Of a stretch of 64,000 bases of DNA, positions 34,656-43,426 are shown in pieces. The first letter of the stretch is position 1. Each line of letters starts with the position of its first letter. The DNA is from Blattabacterium cuenoti (GTDB taxonomy: Bacteria; Bacteroidota; Bacteroidia; Flavobacteriales; Blattabacteriaceae): assembly GCF_014251315.1 (NCBI RefSeq), contig NZ_CP059185.1, positions 267,017-331,016 of the forward strand, read 5' to 3'. The notes under the pieces are model-generated. The model saw nothing but the letters and a program-made list of their open reading frames with translations, had not been told where the DNA came from and did not search any database. The position numbers and the translations under genes were made by a program.

Positions 34656-35612
34656 ATGAATCCTAAAAAAATTTTTGTAGAAAAAGTGAAACAAAAAGGT
34701 GGATGGGTAAATGCTCATGCTCACTTAGATAGAGCTTATACTCTCACAAAAAAAAATTTTAAATATTCTTATTTCCCCCTTCAAAAAAAATGGTATCTGG
34801 TTGATGAAATGAAACGTTTAGCTACAGAAGAGGATATTTATATCCGTATGGAAAAAGCTTTAGAATATTTTTTAATGCAAGGAACACAAGCTTTATGTTC
34901 TTTTATTGATGTAGATGAAATTATCGAAGATCGATCCTTAAAAGCTGCTAAAAAATTGAAAAATAATTATGGAAATTCTATTCATATTTGTTTTGCTAAT
35001 CAAGTTCTTAAAGGCGTATTGCATAAAAAATCAAAATATTGGTTCGATAAATCAATAGAATTTGTAGATATTATTGGTGGATTACCTGCTACAGATTATG
35101 GTAAAGAAGATGAACATTTAGATATTTTATTACAAACAGCTAAAAAAAAAGGAAAAATTGTGCATGTACATGTAGATCAGTTTAATACTAGCGAAGAAAA
35201 AGAAACTGAAAAACTAGCAAAAAAAACAATTGAACATGGAATGCAAGGAAAGGTAGTAGCTATACATAGTATTTCTTTAGCTGCACATGCTAGAGATTAT
35301 CGTTATAAAATATACAAATTAATGAAAAAAGCGGATTTAATGGTGATATCTTGTCCCATTGCTTGGATTGATCATACCAGAAGTGAACGTTTAACTCCTA
35401 GCCATAATTCTATCACTCCAGTGGATGAAATGGTCCCTGAAGGAATTGTAGTAGCTTTTGGAACAGATAACATTTGTGATATATACAAACCTTTTTCGGA
35501 TGGAAATCTATGGATAGAACTACGAGTGATGTTAGAAGCTTGTCATTATTATGATATAGATCATTTGGTAAAAATTGCTACAATAAATGGATTAAAAGTA
35601 TTAGGATTATAA
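34656..35612 (+). CDS. Cytosine-deaminase-like amidohydrolase with Gln in place of the catalytic Glu
   Basis: The 318-residue TIM-barrel metal-dependent hydrolase aligns by eye with E. coli cytosine deaminase (CodA). It has the metal motif NAHAHLD (about 20-26), HVHVDQFN (about 167-174, CodA VHCDEID), VVAIHSISLAAH (about 199-210, CodA ASHTTAMH) and VAFGTDNICDIYKPFSDGN (about 271-289, CodA FGHDDVFDPWYPLGTAN). The metal-binding His and Asp residues are present. The CodA Glu217 position, a proton shuttle, is Gln. The substrate is therefore uncertain: another cyclic amide or amine, or a weakened enzyme. If active it would probably release ammonia, of interest in a nitrogen-recycling symbiont. It is co-directional with rsmG. 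Confidence 0.72.
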   Translation: MNPKKIFVEKVKQKGGWVNAHAHLDRAYTLTKKNFKYSYFPLQKKWYLVDEMKRLATEEDIYIRMEKALEYFLMQGTQALCSFIDVDEIIEDRSLKAAKKLKNNYGNSIHICFANQVLKGVLHKKSKYWFDKSIEFVDIIGGLPATDYGKEDEHLDILLQTAKKKGKIVHVHVDQFNTSEEKETEKLAKKTIEHGMQGKVVAIHSISLAAHARDYRYKIYKLMKKADLMVISCPIAWIDHTRSERLTPSHNSITPVDEMVPEGIVVAFGTDNICDIYKPFSDGNLWIELRVMLEACHYYDIDHLVKIATINGLKVLGL

Positions 35613-35617
35613 GTAAT

Positions 35618-37126
35618 TTATTTTTTATCTACTTTTACTTTTTCTGGACGCATTTGTGGAAAAAGTAAAACTTCTTGAATCGATTTTTTTTGAGTAAGCA
35701 ACATGACTAAACGATCTATTCCAATTCCAATCCCTGCAGTAGGAGGCATTCCAAATTCTAAAGCACGTATGAAATCTTGATCAATAGATGTAGATTCGTC
35801 TTTTGTGTTTTTTTCAGAAAACTTCATTTGTTCTCGTAAACGATCAACTTGATCAATAGGATCATTAAGTTCTGAATAAGCATTGGCAATTTCTTTTCCA
35901 TTTATAATGAGTTCAAAGCGTTCTGATAAATTTTTTTGATAACGATGTCTTTTGGTTAAAGGACTCATTTCTACAGGATAATCAATAATAAAAGTAGGAT
36001 TTATGTAATTTTTTTCGCATTTTTCTTCAAAAATGTTCTCAATCAGTTTCGCTTTACTCATTTTTATATTTTCTTCTATATGCAATTTCTTACAAATTTT
36101 TCTTAATTCTTCTTTTCCCATTTCTTTAAGATCAAATCCGGTATATTTTTTAATAGAATCCAATATGGGGATACGAGGAAAAGGAGTTTGAAAACTAATA
36201 TGATTATTTTTTGTAAATTCATTACAGATACATTTCATCAATTTTTCTGTAAAATTCATCATCCAGTAATAATCTTTATAAGCTACATAAAGTTCTAATA
36301 CAGTAAATTCTGGATTATGAAGACGATCCATCCCCTCATTTCTGAAATTTCTAGAAAATTCATATACTCCGTGAAATCCACCAATAATCAGTCTTTTTAA
36401 ATAAAGCTCATTAGCTATACGTAAATATAATGGAATTCCCAGTGTATTATGATACGTTTCAAAAGGACGAGCTATAGCTCCTCCAGGAATGGATTGTAGA
36501 ATAGGAGTATCTACTTCTATATATCCTTTATCATCCAAAAAATTTCTTATTTTTTGGATGATACGAGTACGTTTCAAAAAAATTTTTTTTACATGATCAT
36601 TGACAATAAGATCTACATAACGCATACGATAACGTTGTTCTGTATTGGAAAAAGCATCATATATTTTTTTATTTTTATCCATTTTGACTTGTGGTAAGGG
36701 TCGTATAGATTTGGATAATAAAGTGAATTTATGAACATGTATGGTCATTTCATCCATTTTTGTCTTAAATAAAATCCCTTTTATTCCAATAATATCTCCT
36801 ATGTCTATAAGTTTTTTTAAAAAAATATTGTAAACATTCTCTTTCTCTTTTTTCATTTGATCCGAAAATAAATAATCCTGAGTAAAGTATATTTGCATAC
36901 AACCCGTATGATCTTTAATTTCTCCAAAAGAAGCTTTTCCTAAAATCCGCAAACGCATTAACCGTCCCGCTATACTTATAGTTTCTTTTTCCGTGAAATT
37001 TTTTTGTATATTACAAATGGTAGTGGTTATAACATATTCTTCTGATGGATAAGGGTTGATTCCCAATATTTTCAGTTGATCTAATTTTTTTCTTCGTATA
37101 ATTTGTTGTTCTGATAAATAGGTCAT
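35618..37126 (-). CDS. lysS: Lysyl-tRNA synthetase (class II)
   Basis: Charges tRNA-Lys. The 502-residue product shows the N-terminal OB-fold anticodon domain (SIAGRLMRLRILGKASFGEIKD), motif 1 in KRTRIIQKIRNFLDDKGYIEVDTPILQ, motif 2 (FEFSRNFRNEGMDRLHNPEFT) and motif 3 (FGMPPTAGIGIGIDRLVMLL). I chose ATG 37126, which gives MTYLSEQQIIRRKKL, the usual Bacteroidetes start; ATG at 37153 or 37165 would add 9 or 13 residues. The gap to lipB holds a near-palindrome. It lies 5 bases from the convergent amidohydrolase stop. Confidence 0.94.
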   Translation of the reverse strand: MTYLSEQQIIRRKKLDQLKILGINPYPSEEYVITTTICNIQKNFTEKETISIAGRLMRLRILGKASFGEIKDHTGCMQIYFTQDYLFSDQMKKEKENVYNIFLKKLIDIGDIIGIKGILFKTKMDEMTIHVHKFTLLSKSIRPLPQVKMDKNKKIYDAFSNTEQRYRMRYVDLIVNDHVKKIFLKRTRIIQKIRNFLDDKGYIEVDTPILQSIPGGAIARPFETYHNTLGIPLYLRIANELYLKRLIIGGFHGVYEFSRNFRNEGMDRLHNPEFTVLELYVAYKDYYWMMNFTEKLMKCICNEFTKNNHISFQTPFPRIPILDSIKKYTGFDLKEMGKEELRKICKKLHIEENIKMSKAKLIENIFEEKCEKNYINPTFIIDYPVEMSPLTKRHRYQKNLSERFELIINGKEIANAYSELNDPIDQVDRLREQMKFSEKNTKDESTSIDQDFIRALEFGMPPTAGIGIGIDRLVMLLTQKKSIQEVLLFPQMRPEKVKVDKK

Positions 37127-37150
37127 AGACTGATTTATGTGTATGTCCCC

Positions 37151-37168
37151 CATATGACATGACATATG
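37151..37168. promoter_or_regulatory. Near-palindrome in the lysS/lipB divergent region
   Basis: CATATGACATGACATATG matches its own reverse complement at 16 of 18 positions: outer CATATG arms, central CATG, and two single mismatches. It sits where the -33 element would be relative to a perfect TACATTTG (37183-37190) ahead of lipB, so an operator or activator site is possible. Confidence 0.3.
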
Positions 37169-37182
37169 AAACGAACGAAAGG

Positions 37183-37190
37183 TACATTTG
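37183..37190 (+). promoter_or_regulatory. -7-like box TACATTTG before lipB
   Basis: Perfect TAnnTTTG match 35 bases upstream of ATG 37226. No TTG stands 19 bases upstream; that position is occupied by the near-palindrome 37151-37168. The box supports the shorter lipB start. Confidence 0.35.
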
Positions 37191-37225
37191 TTTTTTTTAT
37201 TATTTATATAAACTTTTCAAGAAAT

Positions 37226-37933
37226 ATGAAAAAAAAAATACTTTTTTTCGAAGATTTAGGAAAAAAAGAATATCAAGAAACTTGGAAATACCAAAAAAAA
37301 TTATTTGATGACATCATACAAAAAAAAATAAATAATATACCGGATCAAAAAGCAGGATATCTGCTGTTTGTCGAGCACCCCCATGTATATACTATAGGTA
37401 AAAATGGGAAAAAAGATAACCATTTGTTGGTTTCGTCAGATTTTTTGAAAAAAATAGATGTTTCTTTTTATCAAACAGATAGAGGGGGTGATATCACTTA
37501 CCATGGGCCTGGACAATTGGTAGGATATCCTATTTTAAACATGGATTATTTTTTTACGGATATTCATGAATACCTTCGTCTTTTAGAAGAAGTTATGATC
37601 CATTTTTTATGGAAAAATTATGCAATTAAGGGAGAACGAAAAAAAGGAAAAACAGGGGTTTGGTTTAATGTAAAAAATGGAAAATCCAGAAAAATATGTG
37701 CAATAGGAATTAGAATGAGTCGATGGGTTACCATGCATGGTTTTGCTTTAAATGTGAATACAGATTTACAGTATTTCAATCACATTATTCCTTGTGGAAT
37801 TTATAATCAAGAAGTGACTTCTTTAAAACAAGAATTGAAAACAAATGATATCTCTTTTCAAAAAGTGAAAAGTATGGTAAAAAAATCTTTTCAAGAAATT
37901 TTTGATGTAGAATTCATAAACATTCCGTTTTAA
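37226..37933 (+). CDS. lipB: LipB, octanoyl-[ACP]:protein octanoyltransferase
   Basis: Transfers octanoate from acyl carrier protein to lipoyl domains, the first step of lipoate cofactor synthesis for 2-oxoacid dehydrogenases and glycine cleavage. The 235 residues carry VEHPHVYTIGKNGKKDN (about 49-65), the signature RGGDITYHGPGQLVGYPIL (about 86-104), KTGVWF, CAIGIRMSRWVTMHGFALNV (about 154-173) and the catalytic Cys in HIIPCGI. ATG 37226 was preferred to an open frame from 37166, since LipB begins near MKKKILFFEDLG. It overlaps mtaB convergently by 20 bases. Confidence 0.94.
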   Translation: MKKKILFFEDLGKKEYQETWKYQKKLFDDIIQKKINNIPDQKAGYLLFVEHPHVYTIGKNGKKDNHLLVSSDFLKKIDVSFYQTDRGGDITYHGPGQLVGYPILNMDYFFTDIHEYLRLLEEVMIHFLWKNYAIKGERKKGKTGVWFNVKNGKSRKICAIGIRMSRWVTMHGFALNVNTDLQYFNHIIPCGIYNQEVTSLKQELKTNDISFQKVKSMVKKSFQEIFDVEFINIPF

Positions 37934-39272
37934 TTATTGGTTCTGCTATCATAATTCCATCCTTATCTACTTTTGTGATTAATACATCTTGTAATGTATT
38001 TTCATATATAGAAGAATTGTTTGAATTTAATGACATCTTAGTTCGAATATAATTTTCTGTATATCCATACAAATATTCTTTATTGTGAGAATTATTTTCG
38101 AATAATACGGTTTTTTTAGTAAAAATTTGCTTTTTGCAAAAAAAACGATATTTTTTTTTTGAAAGTTCTCTCAAAATTTGATTCCGTTTCCATTGAATTT
38201 TTTTAGATATATTTTTTTGCATGGCACTGGATTTTGTATTTGGTCTATCGGAATAGGTAAATATATGTAAAGATGAAATTTCTAATTTTTTCAAAAAATG
38301 ATAAGTTTCCAAAAAATGTTTATGTGTTTCTCCAGGAAAACCAACAATAAGATCTGAACCTATATAAGCATCTGGCATTAAACATCGAATTTTTTTTATT
38401 TTTTCTTGATAAAGTTCTCGTCTGTAACGTCTATGCATTTTCCCTAATATATCATTACTACCAGACTGTAAAGGAATATGAAAATGAGGGACAAAATGTT
38501 TGCTTTTAGACAAAAATTCAATACATTCATTTTTAAGCAAGTTAGGCTCTATGGAGGATAAACGTATTCTTCCTTTTTCATCTATTTGATCTATAGCTTG
38601 GATTAAATCAAAAAATGTATATAACTGGTGATTTCGATTTTCTCCGTATATATTTTTTCCATAGTCTCCTATATTGACACCTGTTAACACGATCTCTTTG
38701 ACTCCTTGGTTAAAAAGAAATCTAATATTTTTCAATATATTTTCTATGCTATCAGAACGAGAGGGCCCTCTTGACATAGGAATGATGCAATAACTGCACT
38801 TATAATCACATCCATCCTGTATTTTTAAAAAGGAACGAGTTCTATCTCCAACGGAAAACGATGGAAAATAAGTTTTCTTAGAAATAATTTTTGCATAATA
38901 TTTTTTTTTAAAAAACCATTCTTTATTATTAATATTATTAATATAATCTATGATTTTAGATTTTTCTTCATAGCCTAGAACTAGATCTACCCCAATAATA
39001 GAAGACACTTCTTCAGGATTCAGTTGAGCATAACATCCTATTGCTACAATAATAGCTTTTGAATTTTTTTTCATAGTAGAACGTACAATATGCTTCAATT
39101 CAATTTCTGCATTTTTTGTTACAGAACAACTATTGATCACATAAATATCTGCATAACTATTGAAAGAAACATGTTGATAATATAAGTTAGAAAACTTTCT
39201 TGCTATGGTAGAGGTCTCTGCGTAATTGAGTTTACACCCCATAGTGTAAAATGCTACTTTTCTTTTCAACAT
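37914..39272 (-). CDS. mtaB: MtaB, tRNA t6A37 methylthiotransferase
   Basis: Radical-SAM enzyme that adds a methylthio group to t6A37 of ANN-decoding tRNAs. The 452 residues show the N-terminal UPF0004 cysteines (TMGCKLN about 10-16, NSCSVTK about 47-53, IGCYAQ about 78-83), the radical-SAM cluster motif DGCDYKCSYCIIPMSRG (about 153-169) and a C-terminal TRAM-like region. MiaB and RimO share this layout; the N-terminus and the CDYKCSYCIIP context favour MtaB. It ends a long minus-strand run and overlaps lipB by 20 bases. Confidence 0.9.
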   Translation of the reverse strand: MLKRKVAFYTMGCKLNYAETSTIARKFSNLYYQHVSFNSYADIYVINSCSVTKNAEIELKHIVRSTMKKNSKAIIVAIGCYAQLNPEEVSSIIGVDLVLGYEEKSKIIDYINNINNKEWFFKKKYYAKIISKKTYFPSFSVGDRTRSFLKIQDGCDYKCSYCIIPMSRGPSRSDSIENILKNIRFLFNQGVKEIVLTGVNIGDYGKNIYGENRNHQLYTFFDLIQAIDQIDEKGRIRLSSIEPNLLKNECIEFLSKSKHFVPHFHIPLQSGSNDILGKMHRRYRRELYQEKIKKIRCLMPDAYIGSDLIVGFPGETHKHFLETYHFLKKLEISSLHIFTYSDRPNTKSSAMQKNISKKIQWKRNQILRELSKKKYRFFCKKQIFTKKTVLFENNSHNKEYLYGYTENYIRTKMSLNSNNSSIYENTLQDVLITKVDKDGIMIAEPIIKTECL

Positions 39273-39318
39273 TTATTTTGATGTGCTATGATATTCTGTA
39301 GAATATAATTCTATAAAC

Positions 39319-39945
39319 TTAAGATGAAAAATAATCTTCAATTCCACTATGACTGGCTTTTATAGCTTTTTTTCCTTTTGTCCAATTTGCTGGACATACT
39401 TCTCCACTTTTTTCATAATATTGAAGAGCATCTATCATCCGAATAGCTTCATGTACATTTCTTCCTAAAGGAAAATCATTAATTAAAATATGTCTTATGA
39501 TCCCTTCTTTATCTATTAAAAATAATCCTCTATAAGCAATAAGTTCTCCAGTCGCTTTCAATCCTTCATTATTGCAAATCCAACTTCCAGACAACACTCC
39601 ATAGTTATGAGATATGGTTTTATTGATATCAGAAACAATAGGATAAGTGATCCCATGTATTCCCCCTTTTTCTTTTGGCATCTGTAACCAAGCCCAATGA
39701 GATTGTTCTGTATCCGTAGATACAGCAATAATTTGTACATTTCTCATTTCAAAATCTTTAATTTTTTCTTGAAATGCATATATTTCTGTGGGACAAACAA
39801 AAGTAAAATCTTTAGGATAAAAAAAAAGTAAAACATATTTACTTCCTTGAAATTGTTCTAAAGTGAAATTTTGAACAATATCTTTTCCATTTAATACCGC
39901 ACTAGCCATAAAATTAGGTGCTTTTTTTGAAATCAATGTATTCAT
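39319..39945 (-). CDS. 2-Cys peroxiredoxin (AhpC/Prx1 type)
   Basis: Thiol peroxidase reducing H2O2 and organic peroxides. The 208-residue protein has the peroxidatic motif FFYPKDFTFVCPTEIYAF (about 41-58, Cys about 51), the QSHWAW stretch, and a resolving Cys in GEVCPANW (about 168-175) near the C-terminus. The partner reductase is not in this window. A hairpin-forming inverted repeat lies 3 bases upstream of the ATG. In a reduced genome it may be one of few peroxide defences. Confidence 0.92.
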   Translation of the reverse strand: MNTLISKKAPNFMASAVLNGKDIVQNFTLEQFQGSKYVLLFFYPKDFTFVCPTEIYAFQEKIKDFEMRNVQIIAVSTDTEQSHWAWLQMPKEKGGIHGITYPIVSDINKTISHNYGVLSGSWICNNEGLKATGELIAYRGLFLIDKEGIIRHILINDFPLGRNVHEAIRMIDALQYYEKSGEVCPANWTKGKKAIKASHSGIEDYFSS

Positions 39946-39948
39946 TTT

Positions 39949-39968
39949 TTCGTGTTTATATGCACGAA
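39949..39968 (-). promoter_or_regulatory. Inverted repeat at the peroxiredoxin start
   Basis: TTCGTG, 8 bases, CACGAA: a perfect 6-bp repeat with unusually high GC for this genome, ending 3 bases before ATG 39945. No U-run follows on the transcribed strand, so a dnaG terminator is unlikely. It might be a repressor site or a stem masking the start. Confidence 0.25.
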
Positions 39969-40008
39969 TTTACCAAAACTTAAAAAAAGAAAAAAATTAA
40001 TTTTTGAA

Positions 40009-41880
40009 TCACACATATTTATGTAATTTTTTATAAAGTTCATTTTTTATATTTGTTAAATGCATAATTTTTTTTAGGAAAGTTTTTCTATCCTCATTTT
40101 TTGAAAGATAATTCTGATAATGTATGATTTCTTTCTGAATCAATTTAGAAATATATAAAGATTTATATCTCAATAAAATATCACTAATATATTGATTCAT
40201 GAGATCCTCTTGAGAGGAAACTTGTATTCCTTTTCTATCCCATTTGGATAATGAATAAAATTTTGTATTTTTTTTTTCAAAAAATTTTGATAAATCTGTT
40301 TTTTTCTTTTTTAAACAAATTTTATCAAATATTTCTTGATTTTTATTCAAAGAAAAACGTAAATTCCAGCATTTAAAAACATGCAATACTTCTTCTAAAA
40401 CCGTTGTGTTTGTGTTTTTTTCTTCTTTTTTTATGATTTGATTCCCATAATTTAAAATCAATTGAATCAATTCTTCTTCAAGAAGAAGAATTGTATTTGT
40501 TTTTTTTGAAGAAAAAGTTGGATCTTCCTTAACCTTATTAAATGGACTAAGTTTATGTACAATTTTTTCGTTTATTCTTTTCAATTCAAAAATCAGAACT
40601 TTTTGACGAATGTTTAGTACTTTGGAAGCTTCTTGTAGGTATAATTCCTTTTGAATAACGTTGGATATTTTTGAAATACTATTCAAAATATTTTTTACTA
40701 AAAATGATTTTTTTATGGGATCGTCTTTATGTTTATGGAATATTTCATATATTTTTTGTTTAAAGGAAACAAAATTATAACTATTTTTTGCTACAAAATC
40801 TCTGAGTTGAGAATGAGAAAAACAATATTTTTTGGATATAGAATCTGGATCTTCTCCATTAGAAATAAATAATATACGTAAATTCATTTCTTGTTCTAGC
40901 ATCATATTAATTCCTCTTAAAGAGGCTTTAATTCCAGAACGATCTCCATCATAAAACAGAACAATGTTTTTTGTAAATTTTTTGATTAATAGAATTTGAT
41001 TTACAGTGAGTGAAATTCCAGAAGAAGAAACTACATTTTTTATTCCAGACTGATGTAAAGAAATAACATCTGTGTATCCTTCCACTAAATAACAAAAATT
41101 TTCTTTGAGAATGTTTTTTTTAGCTTGAAAAAAACCATATAAAATTTTACTTTTTTGAAAAATATTACTTTCTGATGAATTGATATATTTAGTGGAATAT
41201 TCAGAATCAATATTACGACCTCCAAAACCTATAACCCTTCCTGATAAATTATGTATTGGAAACATCACACGTTTACGGAAACAATCAAAAAAATGATTAG
41301 TTTTCTTATTGAAAACAGCAAACCCAGATTTTTTTATATCCCGTATTTTAAATCCTTGTTTTAATGCTGTTTTCGTAAGTATATTCCAAGAAATCGGTGC
41401 ATATCCTAACTCGAATTTTTGAATTATTTTTATATCAAAGCCCCTTTTTTGAATTAAATAATTCAATCCATTTTCCTGTCCTTCTTTGGTAGAATATAAT
41501 TGATTAATAAAAAAACGTTTTGCATAATCTTGTATCAAGTATAATTTTTCATGTTCTTCTTCCTCTTTCTTTTTTTTATGATCGTTGTCTATATGATCAA
41601 TCTTGATATTATATTTCTTGGAAAGAAAACGTAACGATTCCTCATAAGTCAAATGCTCATGTTCTATAAGAAAAGTGATGATATTCCCTCCTTTTCCAGA
41701 ACTAAAATCTTTCCATATTTTTTTTGTAGGAGAAACTATAAGAGAAGGTGTTTTTTCATTAGAAAAAGGACTTAATCCTCTATAATTAAACCCACTTTTT
41801 TTTAATTCTACAAAGTCTCCAATAACATCTTCTATGCAAGAAACAGAAAGTATTTTTTTTATAGTTTCTTTAGAAATCAT
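40009..41880 (-). CDS. dnaG: DNA primase lacking zinc-finger cysteines
   Basis: Makes RNA primers for replication. The 623-residue protein has an N-terminal region shaped like the CHC2 finger, but the metal ligands are gone: RGLSPFSNEKTPSL (about 34-47) where CPFH is expected, and KIWKDFSSGKGGN where CFGCG is expected. The RNA-polymerase/TOPRIM domain follows with RVIGFGGR, KYINSSESNIFQKS, YLVEGYTDVISLHQSGI (about 262-278) and IVLFYDGDRSGIKASLRG (about 302-319), the catalytic acidic residues being intact. As I recall, free-living Flavobacteria also lack these cysteines, so this is probably a lineage trait. The C-terminal helicase-binding domain is present but divergent. Confidence 0.92.
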   Translation of the reverse strand: MISKETIKKILSVSCIEDVIGDFVELKKSGFNYRGLSPFSNEKTPSLIVSPTKKIWKDFSSGKGGNIITFLIEHEHLTYEESLRFLSKKYNIKIDHIDNDHKKKKEEEEHEKLYLIQDYAKRFFINQLYSTKEGQENGLNYLIQKRGFDIKIIQKFELGYAPISWNILTKTALKQGFKIRDIKKSGFAVFNKKTNHFFDCFRKRVMFPIHNLSGRVIGFGGRNIDSEYSTKYINSSESNIFQKSKILYGFFQAKKNILKENFCYLVEGYTDVISLHQSGIKNVVSSSGISLTVNQILLIKKFTKNIVLFYDGDRSGIKASLRGINMMLEQEMNLRILFISNGEDPDSISKKYCFSHSQLRDFVAKNSYNFVSFKQKIYEIFHKHKDDPIKKSFLVKNILNSISKISNVIQKELYLQEASKVLNIRQKVLIFELKRINEKIVHKLSPFNKVKEDPTFSSKKTNTILLLEEELIQLILNYGNQIIKKEEKNTNTTVLEEVLHVFKCWNLRFSLNKNQEIFDKICLKKKKTDLSKFFEKKNTKFYSLSKWDRKGIQVSSQEDLMNQYISDILLRYKSLYISKLIQKEIIHYQNYLSKNEDRKTFLKKIMHLTNIKNELYKKLHKYV

Positions 41881-41898
41881 ATATATAATTAATAATGT

Positions 41899-42552
41899 TT
41901 AATTTCCGAATTTCATTCTATGAATAATTTCTTTTGGATTAGAATCAGAAAAAATAGTAGTTCCTGCCACTAATATATCTGCTCCATTTTTGAATAAAAA
42001 AGAAGAATTTTCTAAATTAATTCCTCCATCTACTTCTATGAGAGCAGAAGAATCTTTTTTTAAAATTAAATCTTTAGTATCTTCTAATTTTTGATATGTT
42101 TGATGAATGAATTTTTGTCCACTATAACCAGGATTAACACTCATTAATAAAACAAAATCTATATCATTAATAATATCTTGCAAAAGAAAAACTGGAGTAT
42201 GTGGATTCACAGCTATACCTACTTTCATCCCATTTTTTTTTATATAATAAATTGTTCTGTTTAAATGAATGCAAGCTTCATAATGAATATGTAAATGATT
42301 GGCTCCACAATCTTTTAACTGTTCTATATAACGTTCTGGTTGTAATACCATTAAATGTACATCCATAGGCTTATGGGCATATTTTTTGATATATTTAGTA
42401 AACAAAAATCCAAAAGAAATATTAGAAACAAAAGAGGAATCCATTATATCAATATGAAACCAATCTGCTTCACTTTGATTCAGCATTTCTATATCACGAT
42501 ATAAAAAAGCTAAATTTGCTGAAAGTAAAGATGGAGCTATAATTTTTTTCAT
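41899..42552 (-). CDS. rpe: Ribulose-phosphate 3-epimerase
   Basis: Interconverts ribulose-5-phosphate and xylulose-5-phosphate in the pentose phosphate pathway. The 217-residue TIM barrel has IAPSLLSANLAFL (about 4-16), WFHIDIMDSSFVSNISFG (about 31-48, metal His and Asp), DVHLMV (about 64-69), VLLMSVNPGYSGQKFI (about 132-147) and LIEVDGGINLEN (about 166-177). All metal ligands appear present. It supplies pentose and, via erythrose-4-phosphate, the DAHP synthase encoded upstream in the same strand run. Confidence 0.95.
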   Translation of the reverse strand: MKKIIAPSLLSANLAFLYRDIEMLNQSEADWFHIDIMDSSFVSNISFGFLFTKYIKKYAHKPMDVHLMVLQPERYIEQLKDCGANHLHIHYEACIHLNRTIYYIKKNGMKVGIAVNPHTPVFLLQDIINDIDFVLLMSVNPGYSGQKFIHQTYQKLEDTKDLILKKDSSALIEVDGGINLENSSFLFKNGADILVAGTTIFSDSNPKEIIHRMKFGN

Positions 42553-42610
42553 ATTTATTTTTGATAATTAATTAAAATGATAGTTTAATATTCTCTGTTC
42601 TAGTATATTT

Positions 42611-43411
42611 TTATGAAATCATAGCTTCACTAATTCCAATCCGAGAAAAACCTCCATCATGATATAAATTTTGCATGGTTACTTTTCTTGTTAAATCTGA
42701 AAAAAGTGTAATTATATAGTTAGCACAATCTTGTGTGGAAGCGTTTCCTAAGGGAGATATTTTTTCAGATAATATCAAAAGTTGATTAAAACCTTTAATG
42801 GCTTTTGCTGCTCTTGTTATAGTAGGAGATTGTGATACCGTATTCACCCTTACCTTTTCTTTAATCCCCCAATGATATCCAAAATTACGTGTAACACTTT
42901 CTAAATAGGATTTATAATCTGACATATCTCCATAATGTGGAAAACTTCGATGAGAAGCAATATATGTTATAGCTACAATAGAACCCCATTTATTCATCGC
43001 TTTTTTATTCCAAGCTGTTTGCATAATCTTATGATAAGATACAGCAGATATTTCCCATCCTTTTTTTAAAAATTCATAATTTAAAGAGGTGTAAGTTAAC
43101 CCCTTTCGTATATTCACAGACATAGCTATGGAATGCAATAAAAAATCTATTTTTCCTCCAAAATGATCTAATGTTTTTTCAAATAAAATATTAAGATCTG
43201 GTATGGAAGTAGCATCTGCTGGAATCACTATAGATTTTGTTTTGTGAGATAATTCATAAATTTTACCTATTCTTAAAGAGGCTGGTGTATTGGTTAATAC
43301 GAAAGATGCTTTTTCTTCATAAGCACGTTCTGCTACCTTCCAAGCAATAGAACTTTCATCCAAGGCTCCAAATATAATACCTTTTTTTCCTTTCAATAGA
43401 TTGTAAGACAT
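42611..43411 (-). CDS. fabI: FabI, enoyl-[ACP] reductase
   Basis: NADH-dependent reductase completing each cycle of fatty acid elongation. The 266-residue short-chain dehydrogenase-fold protein has the FabI-type N-terminus GKKGIIFGALDESSIAWKVAE (about 7-27), DATSIPDLN, LLHSIAMS (about 92-99) and the catalytic Tyr/Lys in FPHYGDMSDYKSYLES (about 156-171). The C-terminal NLYHDGGFSRIGI is typical. ATG 43411 was preferred to a TTG two codons upstream. The upstream neighbour metK starts the next gene 16 bases away on the same strand. Confidence 0.93.
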   Translation of the reverse strand: MSYNLLKGKKGIIFGALDESSIAWKVAERAYEEKASFVLTNTPASLRIGKIYELSHKTKSIVIPADATSIPDLNILFEKTLDHFGGKIDFLLHSIAMSVNIRKGLTYTSLNYEFLKKGWEISAVSYHKIMQTAWNKKAMNKWGSIVAITYIASHRSFPHYGDMSDYKSYLESVTRNFGYHWGIKEKVRVNTVSQSPTITRAAKAIKGFNQLLILSEKISPLGNASTQDCANYIITLFSDLTRKVTMQNLYHDGGFSRIGISEAMIS

Positions 43412-43426
43412 ATTCAAAATATTTAA

